Origin: CAVPCZ01 sp963702445
Lineage (GTDB): Bacteria; Bacteroidota; Ignavibacteria; UBA10030; UBA6906
Direction of reading: 5' to 3'
Assembly: GCA_963702445.1 (NCBI GenBank)
Contig: CAVPCZ010000016.1
Span: 372,001-436,000 of the forward strand
Length of the DNA: 64,000 nt
The notes under the pieces are model-generated. The model ran no database searches and was not told the DNA's origin. It was given only the letters and a program-made list of their open reading frames with translations. Shown piece after piece: positions 30,815 to 41,287 of this stretch. The position numbers and the translations under genes are program-made. The first letter of the stretch is position 1; each line of letters starts with the position of its first letter.

Positions 30815-31688
30815 CAGTAGTACCTCTTCTGCTTTCGGGAGAGCTTCGCGTATTCCCTTGCGTACAGGTCGAGGCGTGTGATGCTCTGCAGGTCTTCCCG
30901 CATCCGGTCCGGTTCCCGGATGAGCACGCACTGGGAGGTGAGACGCACTTCGTCCAGATCGACCGTGGCGGTCGCGACCCCGTGGCGCCTTCCGGTTTGC
31001 GCGAGGATGTCGCCGTTGTGATCGATGATGCGGGCCGTGGCGGGCCGGTACCGGCCGGCATATGCTGCATACGGCGGATGGTTCGCGAGGTTTGCTTCGG
31101 CCACGATGAGCGAGTTGTCCACGGCACGCGCGGTCAGCTGCGTACGAAGGGTCTCCTGCGTGGGTCCGTGCGAGACCGTGGGCCAGAAGAGGATCTCCGC
31201 CCCCTTGAACGCATAGATGCGGGGGATCTCGGGGAAATAGATATCCATGCAGATCATGACGGCGATCCGTCCGAAATCGAGTGCAAAGACCGGGAGCTCA
31301 TTCCCCGGGGCCACGTGGCGGCTCTCTTCCGCCGTCGGCTGGACCTTGCGATAGAAACCCGACGATCTTCCCCCTCCTGTCGATGACCGTCGCCTGATTG
31401 TAGACCTTCTTCCCGGAACGGACGAGATACGGGGCAATGACATTTATGCCGTGCTTGCGTGCAGCGCGCCTGAACGCTCTCGGTGATTTCGCCCGGATAC
31501 TCTTCTGCAGAGTACTCCAGGTCTTTCGGAACGTTTGCGGTGCTCACCATTTCCGGAAGACAGAGGATGTCGGCTCCCTGCTCCTTTGCGAGGGCGATGT
31601 AGCCGATGGCCCGCTCGATATTCATCTCGAGAGTGTGAGGCGAATCTTCAACGAGAAACGCCGTTGTCCCGATGGTCACGTTGCGCAT
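30814..31688 (-). CDS. Carbon-nitrogen hydrolase (nitrilase superfamily) (indels near 31465 and 31370)
   Basis: About 291 residues. All three catalytic residues are visible: Glu in ADILCLPEMVS, Lys in GFYRKVQPT, Cys in RIAVMICMDIYFPE. Later blocks: ILFWPTVSHGPTQETL, ARAVDNSLIVAEANL. The family hydrolyses amides or nitriles, or makes amides by the reverse reaction. The start MRNVTIGTTAFLVED is the normal family start and is preceded by AAAGGGAGAG; the upstream FG-GAP frame enters it without a stop, which I attribute to an indel. Its presence in a sugar-import operon suggests that the substrate carries an amide, for example an N-carbamoyl or amino-sugar derivative; this is inference. Confidence 0.83.
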
Positions 31689-31690
31689 GG

Positions 31691-34538
31691 TCAGCTCTCC
31701 CTTTCCGACGCAGACGAGTGATCCGTCGCCGCTCACGACGAGGATTTCGCAAAAACCGTCGCCGTCCACATCCGCAATAACCGGACTGCCAAGGGCGAAT
31801 CCGATCTCCACGCTCCACCGGATGACGCCCTTCCCCGACGCATCGGTGCCGATGGCGATGAGGCGGCCGTCCGTTGTCCCGGCGATGAACTCCTCCTTCC
31901 CGTCCCCGTCGATGTCGCAGCTGACAATGTCCGCGGTGGTGCTCTGGAGGTCAATGCTCCAGAGTTCCCTTCCGGTGGTACCTTCGAGGCAGCTGAATAT
32001 TCCGTTTGCCCGGCAGATGCCGATGCAGAGACGTCCGTCGCCATGCACGTCGGCGATTCCCGGAAGGCGGAGCATCATGTCGGTGAACGGCGTCCGCTTC
32101 CACCAGAGGATGGAATAGTCGTCGCGCAGCATGCCGAATCCTCCGAAGCAGCCAGCCACGAGGATCTCTTCCCTGCCGTCATGGTCCACATCGATGAGGA
32201 TCGGAGAGCCGTAGGCGGTAAACGGGTCTTTTTCCGTACCGAAATCCGCCTGGCGGTCCTTTGTGAAATCCCACTCCGGCTGGTTCATAACGGAATTCGT
32301 TGCGCGCCAGAGTATCCAGGGTTCCCGTATCCATTCGCCCGACTGCGCATCCAGGCGGCAGAGGAGATCCTTTGCCAGGAACAGGATCTGCGGCCGCTCG
32401 GCCGGCCGGCTGGAGGACGGAAAAGGCGCTCCACGGCCCGACTCCGCGTCCCCATTCCCCCTCCCCGTATTGTCCCCGATGCCACAGCCTCTGGTTCTGC
32501 AGGTCGATGGCGACGGTCTCCTCGGAATTCATGGAGTGCGATGCGTAGGACGAAGCGGCTATCATCAATCCCGTTCTCCCCGCTCACGACGACCCATTCA
32601 TAGAGACCGATTCTTGTCGGCGCGGGCGGAGGGGTTCCGGCGAACGCCCACGAGTGTTTCACTTTTCCGCCGGAGGCCAGGGCGACGAGCTCGGAGCAAT
32701 CCTCCCTTTCGGGGTTCACCGCCATCACCTCCAGTTCGCCATCCCCGTCCACGTCGCGCACATAGGCACTGTGGAACAACAGTCGTAGCCCATCCAGCCG
32801 CGGCCCGCGTTTCTTCCAGCGTTCGGCGACCATCGCCTCCGGATCGATCGACCTGCAGCTGATGAAGTGTGTTGGTATTGTCCGGGACGGCAATCACGGG
32901 GTGTTGATCCGGTCGCGGCCGGTAGACAACGGGAACGGGACCCGGGCCGTGCGGCGGAGAATCCTTCAAGCTGCAACCGGAACCCGGCAGTCCATGACGC
33001 CCGGATTCCCCTCTCCGGCGCGGACGATGAGAATCCTGCCGTTGTTTTCCGACAGTACACACTCGCGCACGCCGTCGCCGTCCACGTCGGCAAGGGCGGA
33101 CATGACAAACTCGCCGGTGGAACCGAGCGGCGTCGAACGCGTGGAGATCTCTCCATGCTTCCATGACACCTCAGCAAGCGAACGGGTGCGGTCCGGCGCA
33201 ACAGTGAAGAGAAAGAGTGTCCCCCCTCCCTCCGAAAGCTCCGTCCATGTCTCATCATGGCCGAATTGCATCGGGCGGAAATTCGATTTCCATCCCGAGG
33301 GGCGGAGCTCCCCTCCCGGCAAATCTCGCATTGTCGCAGCGCCACAGCAGTCGCGGGCTTCAGGCTTTTGACGCTGACAACCTCAACCGTGGAAAAAGGA
33401 ACCGGGTTGCGCAGAAATTCCCTGCCGACGAGCAGTTCACGACACGCCATCGCCGTCGATGTCCTGCACGCCCCAGAGATACGTATCGGGCATTTCCAGT
33501 TTGAGCGTGCCCGTTTTCGGATCGAGGATTTCGAGCCACCAGCGCCCGTCGTTTCTGGCGTTGAAGAGGCTCACCACGAGTTCGGGTTTGCCGTCGCCGT
33601 CCACGTCCTGCACCGAATTCCCGGTATGGCGAAGCTCGGTGGTGTCGTTGGGATAGATGAATTCAACGAACCGGTCCCAGAGGAGCGACAGGTTTCCCTT
33701 CCCGTCATTGTCGATCACCGCGATATGCCGTGCGACGCGTTCTGCGACGATCACCACCTCGCGCGAGCCGTCTCCATCGATGTCGATGAGCTGAAGGAGT
33801 CCGTAGTTGCGGTGGCGCTCGCCGTTCGAAGTCCAGCGGACGGATCGCGGTCATGGTTCCTGTCAGAACGTTGAAAACGTAGAGCCCGCACAGCTTGGAA
33901 ACCACAAGCTCATCCACCCCGTCATTGTCCATGTCCGCCGCGGCGACGGTGGGATGAAACGCATCATCCATCCAGAGCGTATGCGCCAGGACGCCCTCCC
34001 GCTTCCCGTTCCGGAAGTCGAACACCAGGACCTCCTTCGCGCTCATCAATGGCGCGATCAGGTGCATGCCCCTGGATTTCCTGTCAAAGCGGTGGCAGAG
34101 GAGTGTGCTGGCCTGGCGTCCCGGCGGAGAGCGGGAAGCCCGACATAGTGCTTCATCAGAAGCCGGCCGGATTCGGCGGCGAGGACGATCACCTCGTAGC
34201 CGGTGCAACAGACGATTTCCAGTCTGCCGTCGCCGTCCAGATCCTCGACCGCGCCGACGGCATTGATCCCGTAGCTCCGGCTTTTCCAGATTGTGGCTCC
34301 GGTTCCGTCTGTCCGGACGACGCACCCGCCATAGGCGAAGAGGAGGTCCATCCGTCCATCCGCGGCGGGAATGGGAAAGCATTCGTTCTCCGAACCGCCG
34401 AGCGGAAACGACCAGCGTATCGCAGGGTGCGCGATGTCCCCGCGCAACGGCGAGCGGCCGCTCAGCCGTGTGGTCGCGCCTGTACATGTGCCATTCACCC
34501 GGCGGCACAGCGAGAGGATCGGGCGGGAGGGTTGTCAT
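31691..34538 (-). CDS. Large FG-GAP/VCBS repeat protein without visible signal peptide (six or more indels)
   Basis: About 949 residues. At least eight calcium-binding FG-GAP type repeats are visible: DLDGDGRLEIV, DMDNDGVDELV, DVDGDGKPELV, DVDGDGVRECV, DVDGDGELEVM, DVDHDGREEIL, DIDGDGKEEFI, DVDGDGFCEIL, spread over all three frames. They should form one or two integrin-alpha-like beta propellers. The N-terminus MTTLPPDPLAVPPGEWHMYR has no hydrophobic signal, which is unusual for this fold. ATG at 34538 is 10 bp after the stop of the Gfo/Idh gene. The likely stop is TGA at 31691-31693, just before the nitrilase-family ATG, but in the frame as given it fuses to that gene. Role unknown; a ligand-binding or sensing scaffold is possible. 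Confidence 0.75.
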
Positions 34539-34548
34539 GTGCGGCGAT

Positions 34549-35527
34549 TCAGATGGAGAGCGTTTGTGGCAGGCCGCTTTTCAGTGATTCGAAAGCCTTC
34601 AGAACGAGAAGCGTCGCGCGAAGCCCGTCAATGTGCGTGATCGGGGGCGGGGTCTTGTTGAGCAGAGAGCGGACAAAGTCCCTGTTCTCTTCGGGGAATC
34701 CGTACTCCTCCGGATCGGTCACCTCGCTCGAGCTCTCGCCGTCGAAGAAGGTGACCGATTTCAGCCTGTTCCTCAGGTGCGCCGTTTTCCGGCCGTCGGT
34801 GACCTGGAAGGAGAACTTCGAAACGAACGGCGTCTGTCCCGAATCGCCCTGGGCGACGCTTGCCACAGCCCCGTTGTCGAACCGGATGGTCGCCACGATG
34901 TTGTCGATGATGTCCTTTCCCCGGTGCGTGTAGTTGCCCCCTTCGGCGAATATCCGGACGGGTTTCGATCCGTTGAGATGGCAGACCAGGTCCATGGTAT
35001 GGCACCCCTGCGAGAGGACGTTCCCCCCTCCTTTCAACGGATCGTTGGCCCAGAAGTCGTCGGGCCATCGTGCATCCATCATCTGGCGCGATCGTCACGA
35101 GGGGCGAGGGGATGAATTGCCTGACGCGGGCGACCGAAGGGTAGTAGCGCATCTTGAAGCCGGTCATAAGCGTGATGCCGTGCTTCTCCACCGCATTCCC
35201 GACCTCATAGCATTCCTGCAGCGTCAGGGCCAGAGGTTTCTCCACCATCACGTGCTTGTGCTCTTCCGCCGCTCTGATGGCGAGTGAGCTGTGCGTGTCG
35301 TGATGGGTGCAGATGTACACCGCGTCGACCGCATCGTCGCGCAGGACCCTTTCGGGATCGGCCGTTGCATACGCTCCCTGGTATTTCGCGCAGAGGGATT
35401 GGGCGCGCTGTTCATCCGCATCGCAGAAGGCGCGCATGGTGACATGTTCGATGTGGGAGAGGCATTGGGCGTGGATCTCTCCCATGCTTCCGCAGCCGAT
35501 GATCGCTACGTGGAGATGTGCAGGCAT
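34549..35527 (-). CDS. Gfo/Idh/MocA-family oxidoreductase, second copy (one indel near 35090)
   Basis: About 325 residues. Rossmann motif IIGCGSMGEIHAQCL, catalytic EKP motif HVMVEKPLALTLQ, substrate-domain blocks GFKMRYYPSVARVRQF, GGNVLSQGCHTMDLVCHLNG (with the catalytic His region), FAEGGNYTHRGKDIIDN. NAD(P)-dependent sugar or inositol-type oxidoreductase. An AGGAGG site stands just before the ATG at 35527, the best ribosome binding site of the operon, which marks this as the first gene of the uptake/catabolism operon that runs to 25590. The frame changes between SPLVTIAPDD and MMDARWPDDFW. Confidence 0.87.
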
Positions 35528-35659
35528 CACTCCTCCTGATGTATTCAGGCTGTCTCACAGGTACCCATTCATACTCTGTCAGACAGCATCGCCAGGGAAA
35601 AGGACAGAGCCGGGACGAAACGCAGAGCCAGGGCTATCGCATGTCAGGCAGATCGATAA

Positions 35660-36661
35660 TCAACCCGGCTGCCGGTGTTCCAGATAGTAGATGATGGTGT
35701 AGCCGATGTGGCAGTACCGGGACTGGAGAATCTTCGGCCATCCGTCCCAGGATTCCCAATAGAAGATGAAGCTGTTCTCGAATGGTATCCGGTCCAGCTC
35801 ATGTATTCTGTAGAAGGCGTCCAGGTATCTTCCGTCCGGCATCTTGCCGAACGTAGGGGAACCGTGGAAGTCCGACGTTCTCGACCCCAATCCCGCGGCA
35901 CTCTGCCAGTTGTAGTAGTATCCGCAATAATCTTCTGTTCCCGTGGAAAGGTGCACGCTCCTTCCGTCGGGGACGCAATAGAAATCCCGTTCCTCGTATG
36001 CCCTGTTGTTCTCCCTGACGCTGTCGGAGAGCATCCAGTAGTACAACGACCAGTAGACTCCTTTCCCGACGTTGTTCAGCGCCAGGAGCGTGTCATTGAC
36101 GCTGGCATCGGTCGGGAGGCTGTCACCCGTGCAGGCATAGAACTCGTTGTAGCGGCCCTTCTCGCGCCTGCCGATTTCATAGAAGATGTTGTAGAATGCC
36201 ACCCAGGCAGTGTCGCCCGTAATCGTGATGTTCACCGAGTCGGAAAACGGCACATCAAAGTACGCATTGTGTCCTGCCGTGTAACCGTTCAGCAGGCCGG
36301 TATTGGTGACGGAAAAATATCTGCTTGTGTATCCGTCATTTCCTGTCGGGCTCGACATGACGCTCGCGCGCGACATGAAGAGATTCCCGAATCTTCCGGT
36401 GAATCGCGTCGTTCCGTCCACGCTGATTCTGCACATGGCCCGTGGAGGCGCAAGGATGAACCAGGACTTGATCGTTCCGCCGGAGGTATCGGTGATTTTG
36501 AGATTCAGTGTTCGATCGACCGATTGAATCCCGGCCAGCGTTCCGATGGGGCCGGGGTCGTCCGATGGCGATTTGCGCGTCGCGCTTTCGGCGGGCCTCC
36601 CCTGCCCGCAGGCGATCGAACCGGCAAGAAGGAGCGTGATCAGAAATCGCTTCACAGCCAT
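35660..36661 (-). CDS. DUF2961 secreted protein
   Basis: 333 residues, uninterrupted. N-terminal signal (RFLITLLLAGSIACGQG), possibly a lipoprotein although the lipobox is imperfect. The DUF2961 domain is recognised from TSRYFSVTNTGLLNGY, HNAYFDVPFSDSVNITI, FYNIFYEIGRREKGRYN, YYWMLSDSVRENNRAY, HLSTGTEDYCGYYYNWQ and SFIFYWESWDGWP. DUF2961 proteins adopt jelly-roll folds, and some members are glycan-active enzymes (alpha-fructan or arabinan degradation), so a hexameric glycoside hydrolase is possible. It lies 15 bp after the TlpA-like gene and 130 bp before the ABC operon, and may connect both. Confidence 0.85.
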   Translation of the reverse strand: MAVKRFLITLLLAGSIACGQGRPAESATRKSPSDDPGPIGTLAGIQSVDRTLNLKITDTSGGTIKSWFILAPPRAMCRISVDGTTRFTGRFGNLFMSRASVMSSPTGNDGYTSRYFSVTNTGLLNGYTAGHNAYFDVPFSDSVNITITGDTAWVAFYNIFYEIGRREKGRYNEFYACTGDSLPTDASVNDTLLALNNVGKGVYWSLYYWMLSDSVRENNRAYEERDFYCVPDGRSVHLSTGTEDYCGYYYNWQSAAGLGSRTSDFHGSPTFGKMPDGRYLDAFYRIHELDRIPFENSFIFYWESWDGWPKILQSRYCHIGYTIIYYLEHRQPG

Positions 36662-36676
36662 CCTCCGATCATGGCA

Positions 36677-38583
36677 TCATTCGGCGAGGAGCATGTCCAG
36701 CTGCATCGTCAACTCCTTTTCCATTTCCTCCGCCCCCCCGAAGCCGATGCTCTTGAACGCGATGTTCCCCTTCTTGTCTATCACGAATTTCGTCGGAATG
36801 CCCTCGACACCATACTTCTCCACGAAACTCTCATCGTAGAGAACCGGGAAGGTGTATTTGTTGTCTGCCATGAATTTCTCCACGAGGGGCTTCCTTTCTG
36901 CCGGCGGCACACGCTCCCACGTATTCATGGCATAGATCGCAACCCTCCCATCCCCGCGGTACTTATCGTACATCTTCTGCAGGCGTCGGGAAGGACGCCT
37001 TGCACGGACCGCACCAGGTCGCCCAGAAATCGATCACCACCACCTTGCCCTTCTGGCCGGCCAGCTCTACCTGCTTTCCGCGCAGATCCTTGAGCGTGAA
37101 GTTGATCGACGGCTTGTTCACCCTGCTCCGCACGAGCCCCTCCTGCATGTTCTTCATACCTGCAGCGCTGGCTTCTCCGAGTGCCGGTTCGAGACCCTTG
37201 TCCGATCCATTCACCTTGACGTAGGAGCTCCTGAACACCGCGATCATGGCCGGCGTTTCCTTCCCCTGCACGATGGCGTCGCGGGAAACCTTCAACGCCT
37301 CGGCATGCATCCCCGCCTTCACGAGGCAATCCAGATACCGTTGCGTGATTTCCGCGTCTTCGTTTCCGCCCAGCGCATACACCTCGGCATAGGCGGTTGC
37401 GGCTTCGGTCTGCTTTCCCAATTTGGAGAGTCCCAATGCGTAGGTATCCAGGATCATCATCAGACTCTGTTTGCTCGCTTCCTTCCAATCCTTCTGGCTC
37501 ATGGAGGATGGTTTGCCCGTGCTCTCCGACGCTCGCGCCAGGTCAACACCCTTCTTCGCCAGCCCCACCGCCTTCTCAAGATCCTGTCCCTTTTCCACCA
37601 TCCCCCAGGCGACGCTGATTGTACATCATGGGGTCGGGATGCGGAAGTGAGTTCAGGTACACGATGGCGTCGTCTGTGCGTCCGGCCTGCACATACGAAC
37701 TGACCAGCCTTCATCGAAAACGCGTTCGCCGACGTCTCCCGCGGGCGGGAAATCGGCCATGAACTTCTCCAGCAGGAGTGCCCGCTTTGCAGGATCCCGC
37801 TCCTGGATACACTCCGTCTGCCGGGCGCTTTCGGCGATCTTGCCTTTCGGATCGGACGCCAGCGCCGACTTTCTTATGGAGTCCGCCTTCGCCTTTTGAC
37901 CGGTCTGTTCATACCACGTCAATGCGGCCGCAATGGCTTCCTGGTTGCCCGCAAACTTCTTTTCGTATGCAGCGAGCGATGCGGCGATTGACGTGCGCGT
38001 TTCCTCCCCCGGCTTCTCGCGGCTCAGCAACATCCATTCCGTCGTGGCCGCACGCCAGTTGTCCGGATACTCCTTCCGCTCTTCGGCGAGCAGTGCATAT
38101 GCGGCTGTGAAGTCCTTCTCGTGCTTGAAGCCGGTCATGCCGTATCCGGCGACAAACGATGCCTTGAAGACACGCGCGTCACGCAACACCTTTCCGTCCT
38201 TCCCGTGCACAAGCGAGTTCCAGGGTCTGCCGTTGTTGTCGTCTTTCAGATCGCCGGAGACAATGCGAATGAGGATCAGCCGCGACAGTTCGTCGTCGAG
38301 AAGAAAGCCTCCGACCCAGAGTTTGCCCTCTTTCTTCAGCGGGATTTCCTTCAGGAGGGCGGGCGCATCGCTCCGCATCAGCATCGCTTCCAGTACCAGG
38401 GAACTTCCTCCCTGTATTGCCGCGCCCGCAGCGGTTTCGTCATACGCGACTTGAATCTGCGCTCCGATCTTCGGTTCGGCCGGGGAAAGACTGAGAACCT
38501 GACCCCGGGCCACGGGAACAGGTGAGAAGGAGGACAAGCGCAAGCATCAGTATTGAAGGGAAGACCTTTGAGATGGTTCGCAC
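36677..38583 (-). CDS. TlpA-like thioredoxin lipoprotein with long N-terminal region (indels near 38515, 37712, 37622, 36990)
   Basis: About 635 residues. GTG at 38583 with GGAAGGA upstream starts a lipoprotein signal, SILMLALVLLLTCSRG. The first 450 residues form an N-terminal beta domain followed by TPR-like helices (DLKDDNNGRPWNSLVHGKDG, AALTWYEQTGQKAKADSIRK). The C-terminal 170 residues are a TlpA/ResA-type thioredoxin with active site WATWCGPCKASFP and cis-Pro loop GIPTKFVIDKKGN. Predicted to act as an envelope thiol-disulfide oxidoreductase anchored to a membrane. Such TPR-thioredoxin proteins are common in Bacteroidota-like genomes. It has its own promoter. Confidence 0.85.
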
Positions 38584-38627
38584 GATGTTTCCTTCCAGAA
38601 ATAGGACGGTTGTTTCCAGTTTCAGTC

Positions 38628-38656
38628 AATATAGCATGCATTTTCACATCATACAA
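38628..38656 (-). promoter_or_regulatory. Promoter of the TlpA-like gene
   Basis: Minus-strand TTGTAT (38651-38656) and TATATT (38628-38633), spacer 17 bp; the predicted start is about 38 nt before the GTG. A second, weaker candidate (TTGACT overlapping the -10 box) lies immediately downstream. Confidence 0.6.
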
Positions 38657-38738
38657 CGTCGGCCTGGATCCGGAACAGCGCCGCGCCTCAGGATCCGCAC
38701 TCCCGGTCATGGTCCCGGAACCGTATCTCCTGCGCTGA

Positions 38739-40687
38739 CTACCAGTAGTACCGCCAGTCGAAGGCCACGCGCACGCCGAACTGCCATACGGACCGGGTTT
38801 CCGGTACCGGCTCCCCAGGCGGATAGATATTGGTGAGACTCGTAGGAATGTCGACGCTGGCAAACAGCTGAACAACCAGACTGGAAGTCTGGTCCAGTGA
38901 GAAACTCCGGAAGGGCCTGTATTCCAGGAATGGAAAATCCAGCTGCACCGAACGCATGTCGGCGAGGACCGCTTGTCCCGGCGCAGCATCTCCTATGGGA
39001 ATGAGAATGCGCTCGGGGTTCTTCAAGAATCCGTAGAGCGAGACCCCGATCTCCCTTCCCAGGACCAGCTGGAATCGTCCGAAGGAAGTTGCGAAGCCGG
39101 TCTGCCAGGGGATCAAACCGCCGTTGCCGGCCAGCACCGCCATGGAGGTGTACGTCTCCGGGGAGGTGGGAAGAAGAAACGGAGCGGTGAAAACCAGATC
39201 CAGGGGAATCAGCCAGAATGGGGTTCTTACACGGAACGTGAATGCCGATCGCGAAGGGATGGCGGCCAGGATCTGACCGAATTGTTTGATCTCTTCGTCT
39301 TCGAAGATCGAGGTTGATGACGGACCATCGTTTCTGAAACCCAGATCGAAACAGATCAAGCCGTCCCCCGCGTCACTCAGCACTCCCGCAAGCCCGAGGC
39401 CGACTCTGACACCTAACTCAAGACTGCCCATCCCGCTGGAGGCTGTCTGGCTGCTCCCGAATCCCCCCTGTGCCACACCAGCCCGTGCGGCTGGAGAGAT
39501 ACCGACAAAGGGACCGAGCTCGCTGCGGAATCGGGGCATTTCACCTTCCCCTTCTCCAAGGCCGGGGATTGGCGTGGCCATGACGATCTTGCTGAAGAGA
39601 GGTCCGATGCCGGATTCGAGGTCCCGATGGGGGGTCACCTCGAGCGGGCAGACGTTCAATGTGTCTGCGGTGAGAGGAGACTTCCTTCCCCGAACGGAAT
39701 ACCGGGGATGAGAGTTTTCCCCTCGAGGGCCTGAAGGAACTGCTCGAGGCTGGCCCGGATGACGAGGCTCGCCCGTTCGGCATCTTCCGGGCGCATCCAG
39801 GCATCCCCTTTCAGCACCATGGACTTCCCTTCCCACGTGCGGGCCTCGAGACCGTGTTCGTTGTAGTAGTCGTGCGTTCCTTTCCGCTGGGAAGCATCTC
39901 CCCTCGTTCCCGCCACATGTCCTGATGCGTAGACATCTTCAAGAAAATGGAGCGCGAACGCTTCATCGGCGAGCGCGGCACAGGGCAAGCGAACTCTCCT
40001 CCGCGCCCGTGAGCTTCCCCTCTGACAAGACGGAGGCTTTCTCCAGCGCACTCAAGTGGTACCAGGCATACGTGCCTATGGCATTGAGCTCACATCCGGT
40101 GCCCAGGCACGCTTCAACGTAGGATATCGCATCGGTCTCGGGGTACGGACGTGCGATCAGAAAGTGGACATTGTTCGCTCCTGCACGGGTGGCGTATTCG
40201 GGGTCTGCCCGGAGCAGTCTGATGTCAGAGCGGCGGAGCGCATTTGTGCGATCGTGACGTTCCCATCCCGCCGCCGCAAGCTCGGTGTTCAGCCGCGCGG
40301 TCACCGCGGCAACCTTGAGAATCCAATCGCTCTCCAGGACGATCTGCAGCATGTTTGCCGCAGAGGTGGAGTGGTCTCCGGCTATCGCGGGCCATGCGGC
40401 GTAATCGATGGTTCCGGGGTTCTCGCCACTCGTGATGTCCCCGGGAGTGATGCTCAGACGTGGACTCATGCCCGACGCGGGCGATGGCCCAGAGTGTGTC
40501 CAGCAGGGCCTGTATGGTGGGGGTCCAGCTTCTGGATTCCGCGGAGTGTGATTTCGCGATGTTCCGGATAGACCCATGCAAAAGCAAGGTTCGGAAGGGT
40601 CGAGAGCACGAGAAGAAGAGCGAGGAAAACCCGTGTCTGCCGGGCGAAAGCGGGGCTGAAATGTTTCAAGACATGCGAACCCCTCAT
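38739..40687 (-). CDS. Zinc phospholipase C/P1 nuclease-like protein with C-terminal outer-membrane-barrel-like domain (indels near 40545, 39990, 39690)
   Basis: About 649 residues. The signal peptide (VFLALLLVLSTLPNLAFA) ends so that the mature protein starts with Trp-Val-Tyr-Pro-Glu-His, as in zinc-dependent phospholipase C and P1/S1 nucleases, where Trp1 is itself a zinc ligand. Further ligands: DYAAWPAIAGDHS, YAWYHLSALE, and ALHFLEDVYASGHVAG, which has the exact HxxxDxxxxxH spacing of the family. After residue about 340 follow glycine-rich amphipathic strands (LELGVRVGLGLAG, VQLDFPFLEYRPF), and the protein ends FGVRVAFDWRYYW, typical of outer-membrane barrels. The joint between the halves is across an indel near 39690; two genes remain possible, but the second half has no signal peptide or start of its own. 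GGAG precedes the ATG at 40687. Confidence 0.72.
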
Positions 40688-40835
40688 TGCGGTCTCCTGC
40701 ACCGGTAGAAGAAGGACTCAAATTGTTGCACATCCCGCTGCACACGCTCGCCGCGGACGATCGGGGATTGCGGCCTCAGAAGCCCGGTCACTCTCTTTGA
40801 GAGCCGGCTGGAAAACTCTCCGCTTCGGAAACCCG

Positions 40836-41166
40836 TCACTTCGGCTGTTTGGCGATGACCAGGTTGACGATTTTGTCATAGGTCGACTGAGGAAGAATAT
40901 TCCTGGTGACAAGGTCCGTCTTGACCCTGTAGGGACGCCCCTTGACAATGGCCTTTGAATACGCATCGCCGATGCCGGGAAGTGCTTTCAACTTTTCCAC
41001 GCCGGCACTGTTCAGGTCGAGCAATTCAACCGGCTTCACCTTTGCCGGATCTAGTTTCTGCGTCGTGGACTTGTTCGTCGATGTCTGCGCGTATGTCGTC
41101 GGTGCCGACCAGAAACAGGCCGAGCAAGAGAACGAACGCGAATGCCAGACGGGAGTTGGTTTTCAT
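40836..41166 (-). CDS. Exported helix-hairpin-helix protein, ComEA-like (one indel near 41095)
   Basis: About 109 residues: signal peptide (LAFAFVLLLGLFLVGT), a short Thr/Ser/Lys linker (TSTNKSTTQKLDPAK), then the helix-hairpin-helix motif LLDLNSAGVEKLKALPGIGD and a partner motif AYSKAIVKGRPYRVKTDLV. ComEA-type domains bind DNA without sequence specificity during competence; stand-alone exported members are common and mostly uncharacterised. It has its own strong promoter. Confidence 0.78.
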
Positions 41167-41220
41167 GGGGTCTCCTCGCACGTGAGCATGGCAAAAGAAA
41201 CTGGGAGATGAAAGCCTACC

Positions 41221-41250
41221 AATATAGAACCATCGGGTATACAATGTCAA
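41221..41250 (-). promoter_or_regulatory. Promoter of the helix-hairpin-helix gene
   Basis: Minus-strand TTGACA (41245-41250) and TATATT (41221-41226) with an 18-bp spacer, between the prolyl oligopeptidase stop and the ATG at 41166. Confidence 0.7.
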
Positions 41251-41287
41251 CCAACAGCAATGGACAGCGTTTCCTCCGTCGGCGCCC

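Noticed and set aside
34549..34948. Gfo/Idh gene degraded as a pseudogene
   Set aside because: Only one indel separates two perfectly conserved halves, and the surrounding operon shows the same error pattern.
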